A DNA stretch of 64,000 nucleotides from Plantibacter sp. Leaf314 (GTDB lineage: Bacteria; Actinomycetota; Actinomycetes; Actinomycetales; Microbacteriaceae), in contig NZ_LMOB01000001.1 of assembly GCF_001423185.1 (NCBI RefSeq), positions 2,482,490 through 2,546,489 of the forward strand, given 5' to 3'. Both the position numbers and the translations under genes were made by a program. Each line of letters opens with the position of its first letter. Within the stretch, counting starts at the first letter, position 1. Shown here one piece after another: positions 32,196-39,839 of the stretch. The notes beneath the pieces are model-generated. The model worked only from the letters and a program-made list of their open reading frames with translations. It ran no database searches and was not told where the DNA came from.

Positions 32196-32211
32196 TTCGA
32201 CAGACGTCGAA
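32196..32211. promoter_or_regulatory. Palindrome TTCGAC-AGAC-GTCGAA
   Basis: A perfect 6-bp inverted repeat at 32196-32201/32206-32211 with a 4-bp centre, in the gap between the divergent SDR and GlxA-type regulator genes. CAGGAT (32243-32248), six bases before the ATG at 32255, is the likely -10 of the regulator. A role as operator is inferred. Confidence 0.4.
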
Positions 32212-32254
32212 ACCGGTGGTGGTCGTGCCGGGGATCGTCGGGCAGGATGAAGGC

Positions 32255-33340
32255 ATGAGCCCGCCCCAGCCGGTGACCCGACCACGGGACGGACTCGGTA
32301 CGCCTCCACGACGGCGCCGGGTCGGGGTCTTCCTGTTCGACCAGGTGAAGACGCTCGACTTCGTCGGCCCGGCGGAGGTGTTCACGGAGGCGAACCAACG
32401 GGTCGACGGCTACGACGTCCGGTTCTTCTCCCACGACGGACGCGACGTCGTCACCTCCATGGGCTTGCGCGTCGGCGTGGACGCAGCCGCGGCGGACAGC
32501 GGCCCGCTCGACCTCGTGATCGTCCCCGGGAGCGAGTCGGCCCCGCAGGTGTACCGACCGGACGAAGTGCAGGCCGCGGTCCGGCTCCTCGCGTCGCGCG
32601 CAGACCGGGTGGCCTCGATCTGCAGCGGCGCGTTCGCCCTCGCGGTCACGGGGCTCCTCGACGGCAAATCGGCGACGACCCACTGGAAGTTCACCGGTGC
32701 TCTCGCAGCCGCCTACCCGTCGATCGACGTGCGACCGGACTCGATCTTCGTCCGCGACGGCGACACCTACTCGTCCGCCGGGGTCGCCGCCGGGATCGAC
32801 CTCGCGCTCGCCATCGTGGAGGAGGACCACGGCGCGGACGTCGCACGGTCCATCGCCCAGCTGCTGCTCGTCTACATGCGGCGCTCCGGCGGACAGTCGC
32901 AGTTCTCCGCCTCGGTCCGGGCGAAGCCGGCGCGCACCTCGATCGCGAAGGCCGTCGCCGACTACATCCACGGCGACCCCACCCGGGCGGGCTCGCTCGC
33001 CGACATCGCCGCCCACGCGAACGTCGGCGTCCGCCACCTCAACCGGGTCATCCGCGACGAACTCGGCATGACGCCGATCCAATACGTGGGATCGCTCCGG
33101 CTCGACGTCGCGCTCGGCATGCTGGAGGCCGGCGACACCGTGGGCGAGGTGGCCGCCGCCGCCGGGTATGCCAGCCCGATCGCGTTCCGTCGCGCGTTCG
33201 CCGCCCGCTACAACACGACACCCTCGGAGTATCAGCGGCGGTTCCGGACGACCGGGGCCGGAGCGGTCGAAACGTCCCTCCCGTCCCGGGCCGGCGCAGC
33301 AGCCGACGCCGGTTCGCCGCTCCAGCGCTCGCCGCGCTAG
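32255..33340 (+). CDS. GlxA-type AraC regulator with DJ-1/PfpI domain
   Basis: This 361-residue protein has an N-terminal class I glutamine-amidotransferase-like (DJ-1/PfpI) domain (~25-200: VGVFLFDQVKTLDFVGPAEVF, ICSGAFALAVTGLLDGKSAT with the nucleophile-position Cys) and a C-terminal AraC double HTH (~245-340). The last ~30 residues are Ala/Arg-rich. The divergent SDR-MFS operon is the likely target. Its stop overlaps the convergent encapsulin gene by four bases. CAGGAT six bases before the ATG fixes the start. Confidence 0.9.
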   Translation: MSPPQPVTRPRDGLGTPPRRRRVGVFLFDQVKTLDFVGPAEVFTEANQRVDGYDVRFFSHDGRDVVTSMGLRVGVDAAAADSGPLDLVIVPGSESAPQVYRPDEVQAAVRLLASRADRVASICSGAFALAVTGLLDGKSATTHWKFTGALAAAYPSIDVRPDSIFVRDGDTYSSAGVAAGIDLALAIVEEDHGADVARSIAQLLLVYMRRSGGQSQFSASVRAKPARTSIAKAVADYIHGDPTRAGSLADIAAHANVGVRHLNRVIRDELGMTPIQYVGSLRLDVALGMLEAGDTVGEVAAAAGYASPIAFRRAFAARYNTTPSEYQRRFRTTGAGAVETSLPSRAGAAADAGSPLQRSPR

Positions 33341-34137
33341 CGGATCGCGATGGCCGCTTCGGGCGTCACGACCCGGAAGCTGAACGACTCCTCGAGGTAG
33401 AGACTGACCGAGTCCGCGGTGTGCGCCGCATACCCGAGGGCGATGTCCTGGCCGGACTCGAAGAGGAAGTCGCCACCGCGGCGGCTGATGACGACGGCGC
33501 CTTCGATGCCCGGTGTCCACACGATGCCGCCGCCGAGGATCGATTCCAGGTGGGACGAGAGCCGTGCGCCACCCGCGTCGTTCCCACCCGCGACCGACAC
33601 CCAGCCGGGCGTGTCCACGGCCAGCGCGTACGGGCCGCCAATTCCGGCGCGGGCGAGCGTCTCCACGGCTGCCGCGACCACCTGGGCGAAGCGGGTGGGA
33701 TCGTCCTCACGTGGCAACGGCTGGTGCGGCGAGGCCGCCGAGATCCCCGTGTACCCCGCCGCAGGCCACTCGGCGAGGATCGCCGTGTTCTCGACGGTCG
33801 AGAGGCTCGTGACCGCGTCGTCGAGCGGCGAGAGGTCCACGTCGAGCGCGCCCCTGGCGGCACTGTCGAGTTCGCCGCGGGAGAGGACGAAGTCGGCGCG
33901 CACCTCGGTCAGCGGGAGGACGGTGCGTCGGCGGGCGATCACCCCGTCGAGCGGGGCGTCGACGACCGCGCCGACGCGCCCCACGTCGGTGCTCGAGTGC
34001 TCCCAGCCGAGCGGCCCGGCGAAGTCGACGACGCGCCGACCACCGAGGACCGGGGTCAGTCTCGTGCGCGCTTCATCGTCGAGCATCTGCCAGGTCTCGG
34101 CGGTGATCGGGGCGAGGTGGCGGAAGAGGTGGTTCAT
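33337..34137 (-). CDS. Encapsulin shell protein (family 1)
   Basis: This 266-residue HK97-fold capsid protein assembles into a nanocompartment. Family 1 marks are HLAPITAETW at the N-terminus, GRRVVDFAGPLGWEHSSTD, the E-loop region ARRRTVLPLTEVRADF, and PYALAVDTPGW, with C-terminal FSFRVVTPEAAIAIR. Length matches Linocin M18/CFP29-type encapsulins. The ATG at 34135-34137 overlaps the peroxidase stop by four bases, so shell and cargo are coupled. It is the last gene of a pucR-peroxidase-shell operon. The stop overlaps the convergent AraC-type gene. Confidence 0.95.
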   Translation of the reverse strand: MNHLFRHLAPITAETWQMLDDEARTRLTPVLGGRRVVDFAGPLGWEHSSTDVGRVGAVVDAPLDGVIARRRTVLPLTEVRADFVLSRGELDSAARGALDVDLSPLDDAVTSLSTVENTAILAEWPAAGYTGISAASPHQPLPREDDPTRFAQVVAAAVETLARAGIGGPYALAVDTPGWVSVAGGNDAGGARLSSHLESILGGGIVWTPGIEGAVVISRRGGDFLFESGQDIALGYAAHTADSVSLYLEESFSFRVVTPEAAIAIR

Positions 34138-35204
34138 GACGTCGTCCTGTCGTCGGCCGGGCGGAGCGACCCGAGGCCGAGTGAGCCGTCGGCCGGCGGT
34201 GTCGCGGGGGTGTCGGTGGTGGTGGTCGGCGCGTCGGGCACGGCCGGGTCCGGGTCGTCGTCCATCGCCTCGAGGAACGCGGCGCTGGGTGCGAAGAACA
34301 CCGAACCGGTCTGCGCGGTCGAGAAGTCGAGGAGCCGGTCGTGCAGGCCGGGAGGATCGCCGACGAACATCCGCTGCAGCATCCGTTCGATGACCCACAG
34401 CCGCCGGGCGTACCCGATGAAGTACGTGCCGAACTCGCCGTGGGCCGGGCTGCCGAACGGCATGTTGTCCCGGAGGATGTCGTGTTCGGCGCCGTCCACC
34501 ACGATCGTCGACAGGGTCTTGTGCGACTTCTGGCCGGTCTCGGCGTCGTCGAGCTCGATGTTCTCGGCCTTCGTGCGACCGATGATCGCCTCCTGCTGCT
34601 CGGTCGTGAGCGCACGCCAGCGATCCAAGGGGTGCGTGTACTTCTGCACGACGACATAGCTGCCGCCTGCGAACGCGGGATCCTCGTCGCCGACGAGCGT
34701 CGCGTCCGGGAGGGCCTGGCCGACGGGGTTCGCGGTGCCGTCGACGAACCCGAGCAGGTCCCGCACGTCGAAGGAGCGGAAGCCGACGGTCTCGTCCACG
34801 ACCTCGACGGCGTCGCCGAGCAGGTCGAGGAGCTGCCGCTCGAACTCGAAGCACAGGTCGCGTCGCGCGGCTCGGATGTGGAGCAGCACGTCGCCGGGTG
34901 TCGACGGCGCGGTGTGCCGGTCGCCGACGACCGTCGGGAACACGTGGAGTTCGCTCGGCAGCGGACCCCGGGTGAGTCCGCCCCAGACCCGCGCCCCGAT
35001 CCCGACCGTGCACGACAGGGCGGCGTCGAGGTCGCGGAAGGCGACGTTCTTGAGTACGTCCGCGACGCTCGCCAGCGTGCTGCGGACGGTGTCCATGGCG
35101 CCCGCCGCATCGCTCACGGTCAGCACGAGGAACACGGCCGTCCCGCTGAGCGGTGCGTCGACGGCCTGCGGCTCGATCGGCACCCGATGCGAGGAACTCG
35201 TCAT
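34134..35204 (-). CDS. Dye-decolourising (DyP) peroxidase, encapsulin cargo
   Basis: This 356-residue heme peroxidase has the DyP signature GFVDGTANP (G152-x-x-D155-G156, distal Asp), the likely proximal His228 in GQKSHKTLS and the distal Arg245 in ILRDNMPFG. The last 18 residues contain DGSLGLGSL at 339-347 after a Thr/Pro-rich linker. This matches the well-known cargo-loading peptide (DGSLGIGSLK type) that docks in family 1 encapsulins. It therefore should be packed inside the shell encoded next. H2O2-dependent oxidation inside the shell is the likely role. ATG at 35204 overlaps the regulator gene by four bases. Confidence 0.95.
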   Translation of the reverse strand: MTSSSHRVPIEPQAVDAPLSGTAVFLVLTVSDAAGAMDTVRSTLASVADVLKNVAFRDLDAALSCTVGIGARVWGGLTRGPLPSELHVFPTVVGDRHTAPSTPGDVLLHIRAARRDLCFEFERQLLDLLGDAVEVVDETVGFRSFDVRDLLGFVDGTANPVGQALPDATLVGDEDPAFAGGSYVVVQKYTHPLDRWRALTTEQQEAIIGRTKAENIELDDAETGQKSHKTLSTIVVDGAEHDILRDNMPFGSPAHGEFGTYFIGYARRLWVIERMLQRMFVGDPPGLHDRLLDFSTAQTGSVFFAPSAAFLEAMDDDPDPAVPDAPTTTTDTPATPPADGSLGLGSLRPADDRTTS

Positions 35205-36115
35205 CGCGGGAGCTCCTCGGCGCCCGCGGTGCGGGGGTGCAGCTGCCGGACCGGGGCGATCGCCCGCCGTCCGTCCCGCGCTCGCCGAGCCCCGGACGGA
35301 GCCGACGCGCGTCCCGACGCCGGCGTCCGGTCGTTCCACAGGCGCAGCAGCTTCAGCGTCAGGTGCAGCGTGCTCCGCTTCCAGCCGTCCGCAAGGGCTT
35401 CCCGCACGACCTCCGGCATCGTGTCCAGGCGGTAGTAGAGCGTCGTGCGGTGGATGTGCAGGCGCTCGCAGGCGGCGACGACGTTGCAGCCGGCGTCGAG
35501 GTAGGTCTCGATGGTCTCCAGCCGGACGGGGTCGGCGTGCCGCAACTCGTCGGCGGCGGGAGACACCGCGGTGATGAGGGAGGGGTCCGCCTCGATCGCA
35601 TGGAGCAACCGCCAACCGCCGAGCTCCTCGGCCCGGGTCGAACCGACCGCCTGGCCGACCTGCCCCACGATGTCGGCCGCCGTGCGCGCCTCGTCGACCG
35701 CGTGCAGCAGGTCGTCCTCGTCGGCGTGGAGGGAGGCGGACCCGATCGCGGACACCCGGACCCCTGTCGGGACGACGGAGCCGATCCAGTCGGCGACGGT
35801 CCCGGGCGCCCGGCGTTCCGAGGTCACCAGGACGAACTCGCCGAGCTGCTCGAGCACGATCGTGTGGTCCCGGCCACCGTGGCGGAGGGCGCGGGCGAAC
35901 TCGTCGCGCTGTTGGACGCTCGTCGTGGAGAGCAGGACGGAGCGCACGACGACGTCACCGTAGGCGTCGAGCCAGCGTCGGGTCCGAGCGGTGTGCAGGG
36001 CCCGCCGCCGACGGTCGCGGTGGTCGCAGAGCAGGTCGCCGAGGACGAAGGCCCGGTCGTCGGGGACGGACCAGGCGCTGTCCATGGTGTCGCTCGTGCT
36101 GCGTTCGCCGTTCAT
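35201..36115 (-). CDS. PucR-type regulator of the encapsulin operon
   Basis: This 304-residue protein has the C-terminal PucR HTH (HTH_30, ~200-255: LETIETYLDAGCNVVAACERL and IHRTTLYYRLDTM) and an upstream GGDEF-like/CdaR_GGDEF-style regulatory region (~25-190) without a clear ligand site. A basic Ser/Arg-rich tail of ~45 residues ends it. It is first of a three-gene operon with DyP and encapsulin, overlapping DyP by four bases (ATGA). Control of the operon by this protein, perhaps activated by an oxidant or a purine-like ligand as in PucR, is inferred. Confidence 0.85.
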   Translation of the reverse strand: MNGERSTSDTMDSAWSVPDDRAFVLGDLLCDHRDRRRRALHTARTRRWLDAYGDVVVRSVLLSTTSVQQRDEFARALRHGGRDHTIVLEQLGEFVLVTSERRAPGTVADWIGSVVPTGVRVSAIGSASLHADEDDLLHAVDEARTAADIVGQVGQAVGSTRAEELGGWRLLHAIEADPSLITAVSPAADELRHADPVRLETIETYLDAGCNVVAACERLHIHRTTLYYRLDTMPEVVREALADGWKRSTLHLTLKLLRLWNDRTPASGRASAPSGARRARDGRRAIAPVRQLHPRTAGAEELPR

Positions 36116-36211
36116 CGGTGCCCCTCCGCGCGGATGGATACGAGTGCTGTCCCGCTCAAGCTAGGGCGGTGGGTCCCGGCGAGCGTGGCCCGCCGAGAAC
36201 CACCCTGCGGC

Positions 36212-37429
36212 TCATGGCCGGAGTGGCGTGATGCCCTGGGCCTCCCTCGGGAAGGTCGCCAGGGTCGCCTCGTCGATGTTCAGGTGCGCGGCGACGAGCG
36301 ACGGCGGGACGTGCGCCAACCAGTTCGCGAGCGACACCTCCTCGTACCGGTCGGTGCGGAACACCTCGAGGAACTGGAGGACGTCGTCGCCGGTGTTCTC
36401 GACGTAGTGCCCGAGGTTCCTCTTCACGACGCCGATGTCGCCGGGCCGGAAGTCGGTCGTGTTCGCGTGCGGGCCGGTGTTGAAGACGGTCATGCGGGCG
36501 GACCCGCGCAGGTAGTACTGCCACTCGTCGGCGTTCGGGTGCCAGTGCAGCTCACGCATCGAGCCTGGCTCGACGGTGACCAGCGCGGCGGCGACGGACT
36601 GCGACAGCGGGAAGTTGGTGCTGTCGGCGATCTGGATGCTGCCACCGCTGTTGCGGTGGAGCGGCTTCGACCGCGAGAGACGGAAGATGATCGGTTCGGA
36701 GGCGCCCCACTCGACGCCGGCGTCCTCCTGGTCCTTCGCGAGCGGGCCAGGCTCGTCACCGGGGAAGATCCACAGGTTGTGCAGCGGGATGTCCGAGAAG
36801 GTCTCCTGGGCGACCCCGAAGTTCTTGGCCAGGACGTCCGGGGGCGTATGCGCGAACCAGTCCGTGAGGAGCAGGGTGTTCGACTCCGACTGCTCGCCGT
36901 CGTCGAAGGCGAGCACGAACTCGGCGCCGTCGGGCCCGAGGCCCTGGAGGGAGTGCGGCGTGCCCGCGGGGAAGAACCACAGGTCGCCCTCCTCGACGTC
37001 CTCCACGCTCGGCAGCCCGGACCGGCTCAGGGTCGTCACCCGGCATTTCCCCCGGGTCATGACGGCCCACTCCGCCGTCTGGTGCCAGTGGAGCTCGCGG
37101 ATGCCACCGGCCTCGAGGTACATGTTGACGCCGGCGATCTCGTCGGAGATCGCGAAGTCCTGCTTGGTCACCTCGCGCGCCCAGCCGCCGTCCTGGACCC
37201 GACGGGGCGAGATGTTGAAGGACGACCAGAAGAACGCCTGCGTGCTGATGTCGGTGCCGGGAGCGTCGATCTGGTTCGGGAACTGACTCGCGATGGCCGG
37301 GTTCTGCGGTCCGGTCATCCGCGTGCTCTGCGGATGGAGGAGGGTGTTCTCCTCGCCCTCCGCCGGAAGGTCCGGGTTGCCCAACCGTGGGGCGTCGTGG
37401 TGGGGGACGGTGGCGTCCGTCGAATCCAT
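36212..37429 (-). CDS. oxdC: Bicupin oxalate decarboxylase
   Basis: This 405-residue Mn-dependent bicupin converts oxalate to formate and CO2. Site 1 has H114-W-H116, E120 and H159; site 2 has H295-W-H297, E302 and H341 (GIRELHWHQTAEW and GSMRELHWHPNADEW). The lid over site 1 reads SESNT (181-185), keeping the Glu equivalent to Glu162 of B. subtilis OxdC that distinguishes decarboxylase from oxalate oxidase. There is no signal peptide, so it is cytosolic. ATG at 37427-37429 with GAGGAG. It lies downstream of an HTH-less regulator on the same strand and just past the pucR start. Confidence 0.92.
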   Translation of the reverse strand: MDSTDATVPHHDAPRLGNPDLPAEGEENTLLHPQSTRMTGPQNPAIASQFPNQIDAPGTDISTQAFFWSSFNISPRRVQDGGWAREVTKQDFAISDEIAGVNMYLEAGGIRELHWHQTAEWAVMTRGKCRVTTLSRSGLPSVEDVEEGDLWFFPAGTPHSLQGLGPDGAEFVLAFDDGEQSESNTLLLTDWFAHTPPDVLAKNFGVAQETFSDIPLHNLWIFPGDEPGPLAKDQEDAGVEWGASEPIIFRLSRSKPLHRNSGGSIQIADSTNFPLSQSVAAALVTVEPGSMRELHWHPNADEWQYYLRGSARMTVFNTGPHANTTDFRPGDIGVVKRNLGHYVENTGDDVLQFLEVFRTDRYEEVSLANWLAHVPPSLVAAHLNIDEATLATFPREAQGITPLRP

Positions 37430-37545
37430 GGTGATCCTCCTCAGGTTGCCGCGGCGCTGGGCCGATGCCCTCCAGCAGACCAGCAGCCGGCGGTGGTGGC
37501 TTCCTGCGGACGTCGGAACCTCGTCCGACACGGGTTCCGGACGGA

Positions 37546-38106
37546 TCAGTCCGCGTCCGGTTGGGCCTCGTCCGACACCCGTGCGGCGAGGCGCGCGAGC
37601 AGCACTTCGGACTCCGCGTCGCAGGCCCGCCAGATCACCAGGCTCAGCCCGAAGTGCTCGGGGACCTGCAACTGCAGGTACCGCAGTTCGAGCGGACCCA
37701 CCTCGGCGAGGGTGAAGGTGAAGGTCTCCGCAGCACCCGGTTCGGCCCCGGGATCGAGGTCGACCCAAGCCCGCGCGAAACCCCGGTTGCCGGCGCGGAG
37801 TTCATCGACGAGGCGCTCGAACACGTCGTCCCACTCATGCGTGCCGAGCGAGCTGCGCAGCGCGCCGACGACGTGGTCGGTGACGAGCTCGGGTTCGGGG
37901 CTCGCCCGGAGGACCTCCGGTCTGAGGAAGGTCGATCGCAGCAGGTTGGCCCCCGGACGGAACGCGACCGACAACGACCGCGCGAGCCGGTTCGCATGGA
38001 GCACGGTGAAGTGCCGGTCGTGGAGGAACGCCGGAACCGCGGACCAGGCGTCGACGAGGTCCACCAGGTCCCGCGGGAGCTGTTCGGACGGTTCGGGCCC
38101 AACCAT
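37546..38106 (-). CDS. MmyB-like ligand-binding domain protein without HTH
   Basis: This 186-residue protein is an isolated MLTR_LBD/MmyB ligand-binding domain (LVDAWSAVPAFLHDRHFTVL, ANRLARSLSVAFRPGANLL, DHVVGALRSSLGTHEW, ELRYLQLQVPEHFGLSLVIW). In typical XRE-MmyB regulators this domain follows an HTH, which is absent here: TATCGT lies six bases before the ATG at 38104-38106, so the protein really starts at the ligand domain. It may modulate the neighbouring full-length regulators by binding ligand or hetero-dimerising. Confidence 0.8.
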   Translation of the reverse strand: MVGPEPSEQLPRDLVDLVDAWSAVPAFLHDRHFTVLHANRLARSLSVAFRPGANLLRSTFLRPEVLRASPEPELVTDHVVGALRSSLGTHEWDDVFERLVDELRAGNRGFARAWVDLDPGAEPGAAETFTFTLAEVGPLELRYLQLQVPEHFGLSLVIWRACDAESEVLLARLAARVSDEAQPDAD

Positions 38107-38292
38107 GCGACCACGATAGTGACGGTCCGCGGAACCCGGGTGGGACGCGCAGGGCCACGATCGCGAGACGTCCGACGACGGGCCGACATGTCCAGAAACA
38201 GCCCAGAACGGACCGGGAACGGATCCATCGGTCGGCCCGGGATCGGCGATGATGGGCTTCGACTCCATACGCTCTCTCAGACGGACGTGGTG

Positions 38293-39306
38293 ATGCCCTC
38301 AGCTCGGTTCTCGAATGCGCTCGGCGAGTTCCTGCGCGCTCGCCGAGAGGTCGTGCAGCCCGAACAGGTCGGGATCCGTGGCGGAGCCAGCCGTCGAGTG
38401 CCCGGGTTGCGCCGCGAGGAGGTCGCCCAGCTGGCCAGCATCAGTCCGGAGTACTACCTGCGGATCGAGCAGGGGCGCGTGCATCGGCCCTCCGAACAGG
38501 TGTTGCTGGGTCTCGCCAGGGCGTTGCTGCTCGACGACAACGGGCGGCGGTACCTGCTCCGCCTCGTCAGTCCGAGGCCGTTCATCCGAGCGGTCGACGA
38601 GCGCGCGTTCACGGTGGACGAACGGGTGGCCCGGTTGCTCACGCACTGGTCGGCGACGCCGGCGTACGTGAGCGACCGCAACCAGTACGTCCTCGCGGCG
38701 AACCCGCTCGCCCGGCTGTGGGTCCCCGCCGGCATGCTCGACCCGGGGGTCAACCTGCTCGTGTCCGCCTTCGAGCAGTACGCCGACTTCCGGGCGAGCA
38801 CCCCGCCCGAAGCGCCGGAGGTCGACCGCATCCACCGGGAGTGGGAGGGGACCCTGCGCGATCTCACCGCACCGCTGCGCTACTACGGGCGACCGGACGA
38901 TCCGCGCCTGCAGGAGATCGTCGGCATGCTGTCGGCGAGGCATCCGGTGTTCCGGACCATCTGGGCCGAGCACCTCGTCAAACCGCAGACGTCCAAGCGG
39001 ACGCGCACGTTCATCGAGCCGCTCGGCTGGGTCGACTTCCGGTCGCAGACCTTCGAGGTCCCGCAGACCGACCAGTTCCTCACGGTGTTCTTCGGTGAGC
39101 GCGGTTCAGCGGCTGCGGCGGCGATCGCCTACCTCGCCGCCGGTGAGGCTGCTCAGGGGGCGGACACCGGATCGCTCGGCGACACCGGGTCGTCGCCGAG
39201 GACGTCGGCGGAGAGTCGTCGCAACGCTGCGCGCGATGCCGGTCCGGACGGGACGAACACCATCAGGAGGTCGCCCTCCGGGCCGGGTGCGCTCAGCAGG
39301 TTGTAG
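38293..39306 (+). CDS. XRE-family regulator with MmyB ligand domain
   Basis: A 337-residue regulator. The HTH region spans ~10-75 (FLRARREVVQPEQVGI, LRREEVAQLASISPEYYLRI) and the MmyB-type ligand domain ~105-275 (VARLLTHWSATPAYVSDRNQ, FIEPLGWVDFRSQTFEVPQT). The last ~60 residues (after AIAYLAAGEAA) are low-complexity Thr/Ser/Arg-rich and overlap the convergent gene at 39153 by 154 bp. The family fold ends before them, so this tail may be recent read-through. Start ATG 38293; GTG 38287 would add two residues. It faces the HTH-less gene at 37546 across a 186-bp gap. Confidence 0.85.
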   Translation: MPSARFSNALGEFLRARREVVQPEQVGIRGGASRRVPGLRREEVAQLASISPEYYLRIEQGRVHRPSEQVLLGLARALLLDDNGRRYLLRLVSPRPFIRAVDERAFTVDERVARLLTHWSATPAYVSDRNQYVLAANPLARLWVPAGMLDPGVNLLVSAFEQYADFRASTPPEAPEVDRIHREWEGTLRDLTAPLRYYGRPDDPRLQEIVGMLSARHPVFRTIWAEHLVKPQTSKRTRTFIEPLGWVDFRSQTFEVPQTDQFLTVFFGERGSAAAAAIAYLAAGEAAQGADTGSLGDTGSSPRTSAESRRNAARDAGPDGTNTIRRSPSGPGALSRL

Positions 39307-39722
39307 ACCATCTCGATGTCGCCGACCGCTGTGGGGAAGTGGATGGGCCCGGAGGTCTCCACCGGTTCCTCCGGGGCGGCCCAGGTGCGGGCGAAGTCGC
39401 GCGACATCGCCGAGAGCTCACCGATGATCCGTGCCGAGGCACGATCGGTGTCGTGCTCGTCGACGGAGCGCTTGAGGAGCACCGCCGTCGTCGCGGACAT
39501 GCGGTTCCAGCCGGCGTCCTCCGCCACGCGGTCGGGTGAGAGGAAGGCGAACCGGGCCAGGTTGACGCCGGCTTGGAACGCCGGTGACAGGCGTGACGCC
39601 GCAGGGTTGGCCTCGATGACGTCGAGCGTGCGATCGCAGAGCACCACGGGCACCTCACGCCAGGAGGCGATGAAGTCCTTGACCCGGTCCCGGCGTGCTC
39701 GGACGCCCTCGTTCGCGATCAT
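39153..39722 (-). CDS. MmyB-like ligand-binding domain protein without HTH
   Basis: This 189-residue isolated MmyB-like domain: VKDFIASWREVPVVLCDRTL, NPAASRLSPAFQAGVNLARF and VGDIEMVYNLLSAPGPEGDL, with C-terminal LMVFVPSGPASRAALRRLS. No HTH is encoded upstream. TACCGT lies six bases before the ATG at 39720-39722, so the start is secure. Its 3' end overlaps the convergent XRE gene by 154 bp. Confidence 0.8.
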   Translation of the reverse strand: MIANEGVRARRDRVKDFIASWREVPVVLCDRTLDVIEANPAASRLSPAFQAGVNLARFAFLSPDRVAEDAGWNRMSATTAVLLKRSVDEHDTDRASARIIGELSAMSRDFARTWAAPEEPVETSGPIHFPTAVGDIEMVYNLLSAPGPEGDLLMVFVPSGPASRAALRRLSADVLGDDPVSPSDPVSAP

Positions 39723-39807
39723 GGCTCAACGGTAGGCCTTGGTGCCACCGTCGGCCAGCCCCCGGAGGACACGGATCGATCGAGCGTCGACGTGCGTGCG
39801 TCGGGTC

Positions 39808-39838
39808 GATCGGTGGCGATCGGTGGCGATCGGTGGCG
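39808..39838. repeat. 10-bp tandem repeat GATCGGTGGC x3
   Basis: GATCGGTGGC is repeated three times from 39808, ending next to the stop of the leftward gene at 39840. Each unit is one turn of the helix. It might be a protein-binding array or a simple slippage product. Confidence 0.6.
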
Positions 39839-39839
39839 G

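Noticed and set aside
35153..38119. A 988-codon open frame on the + strand opposite the DyP/PucR/OxdC genes
   Set aside because: Antisense shadow; composition is typical of a frame opposite G/C-rich third positions and the minus-strand genes are clear.
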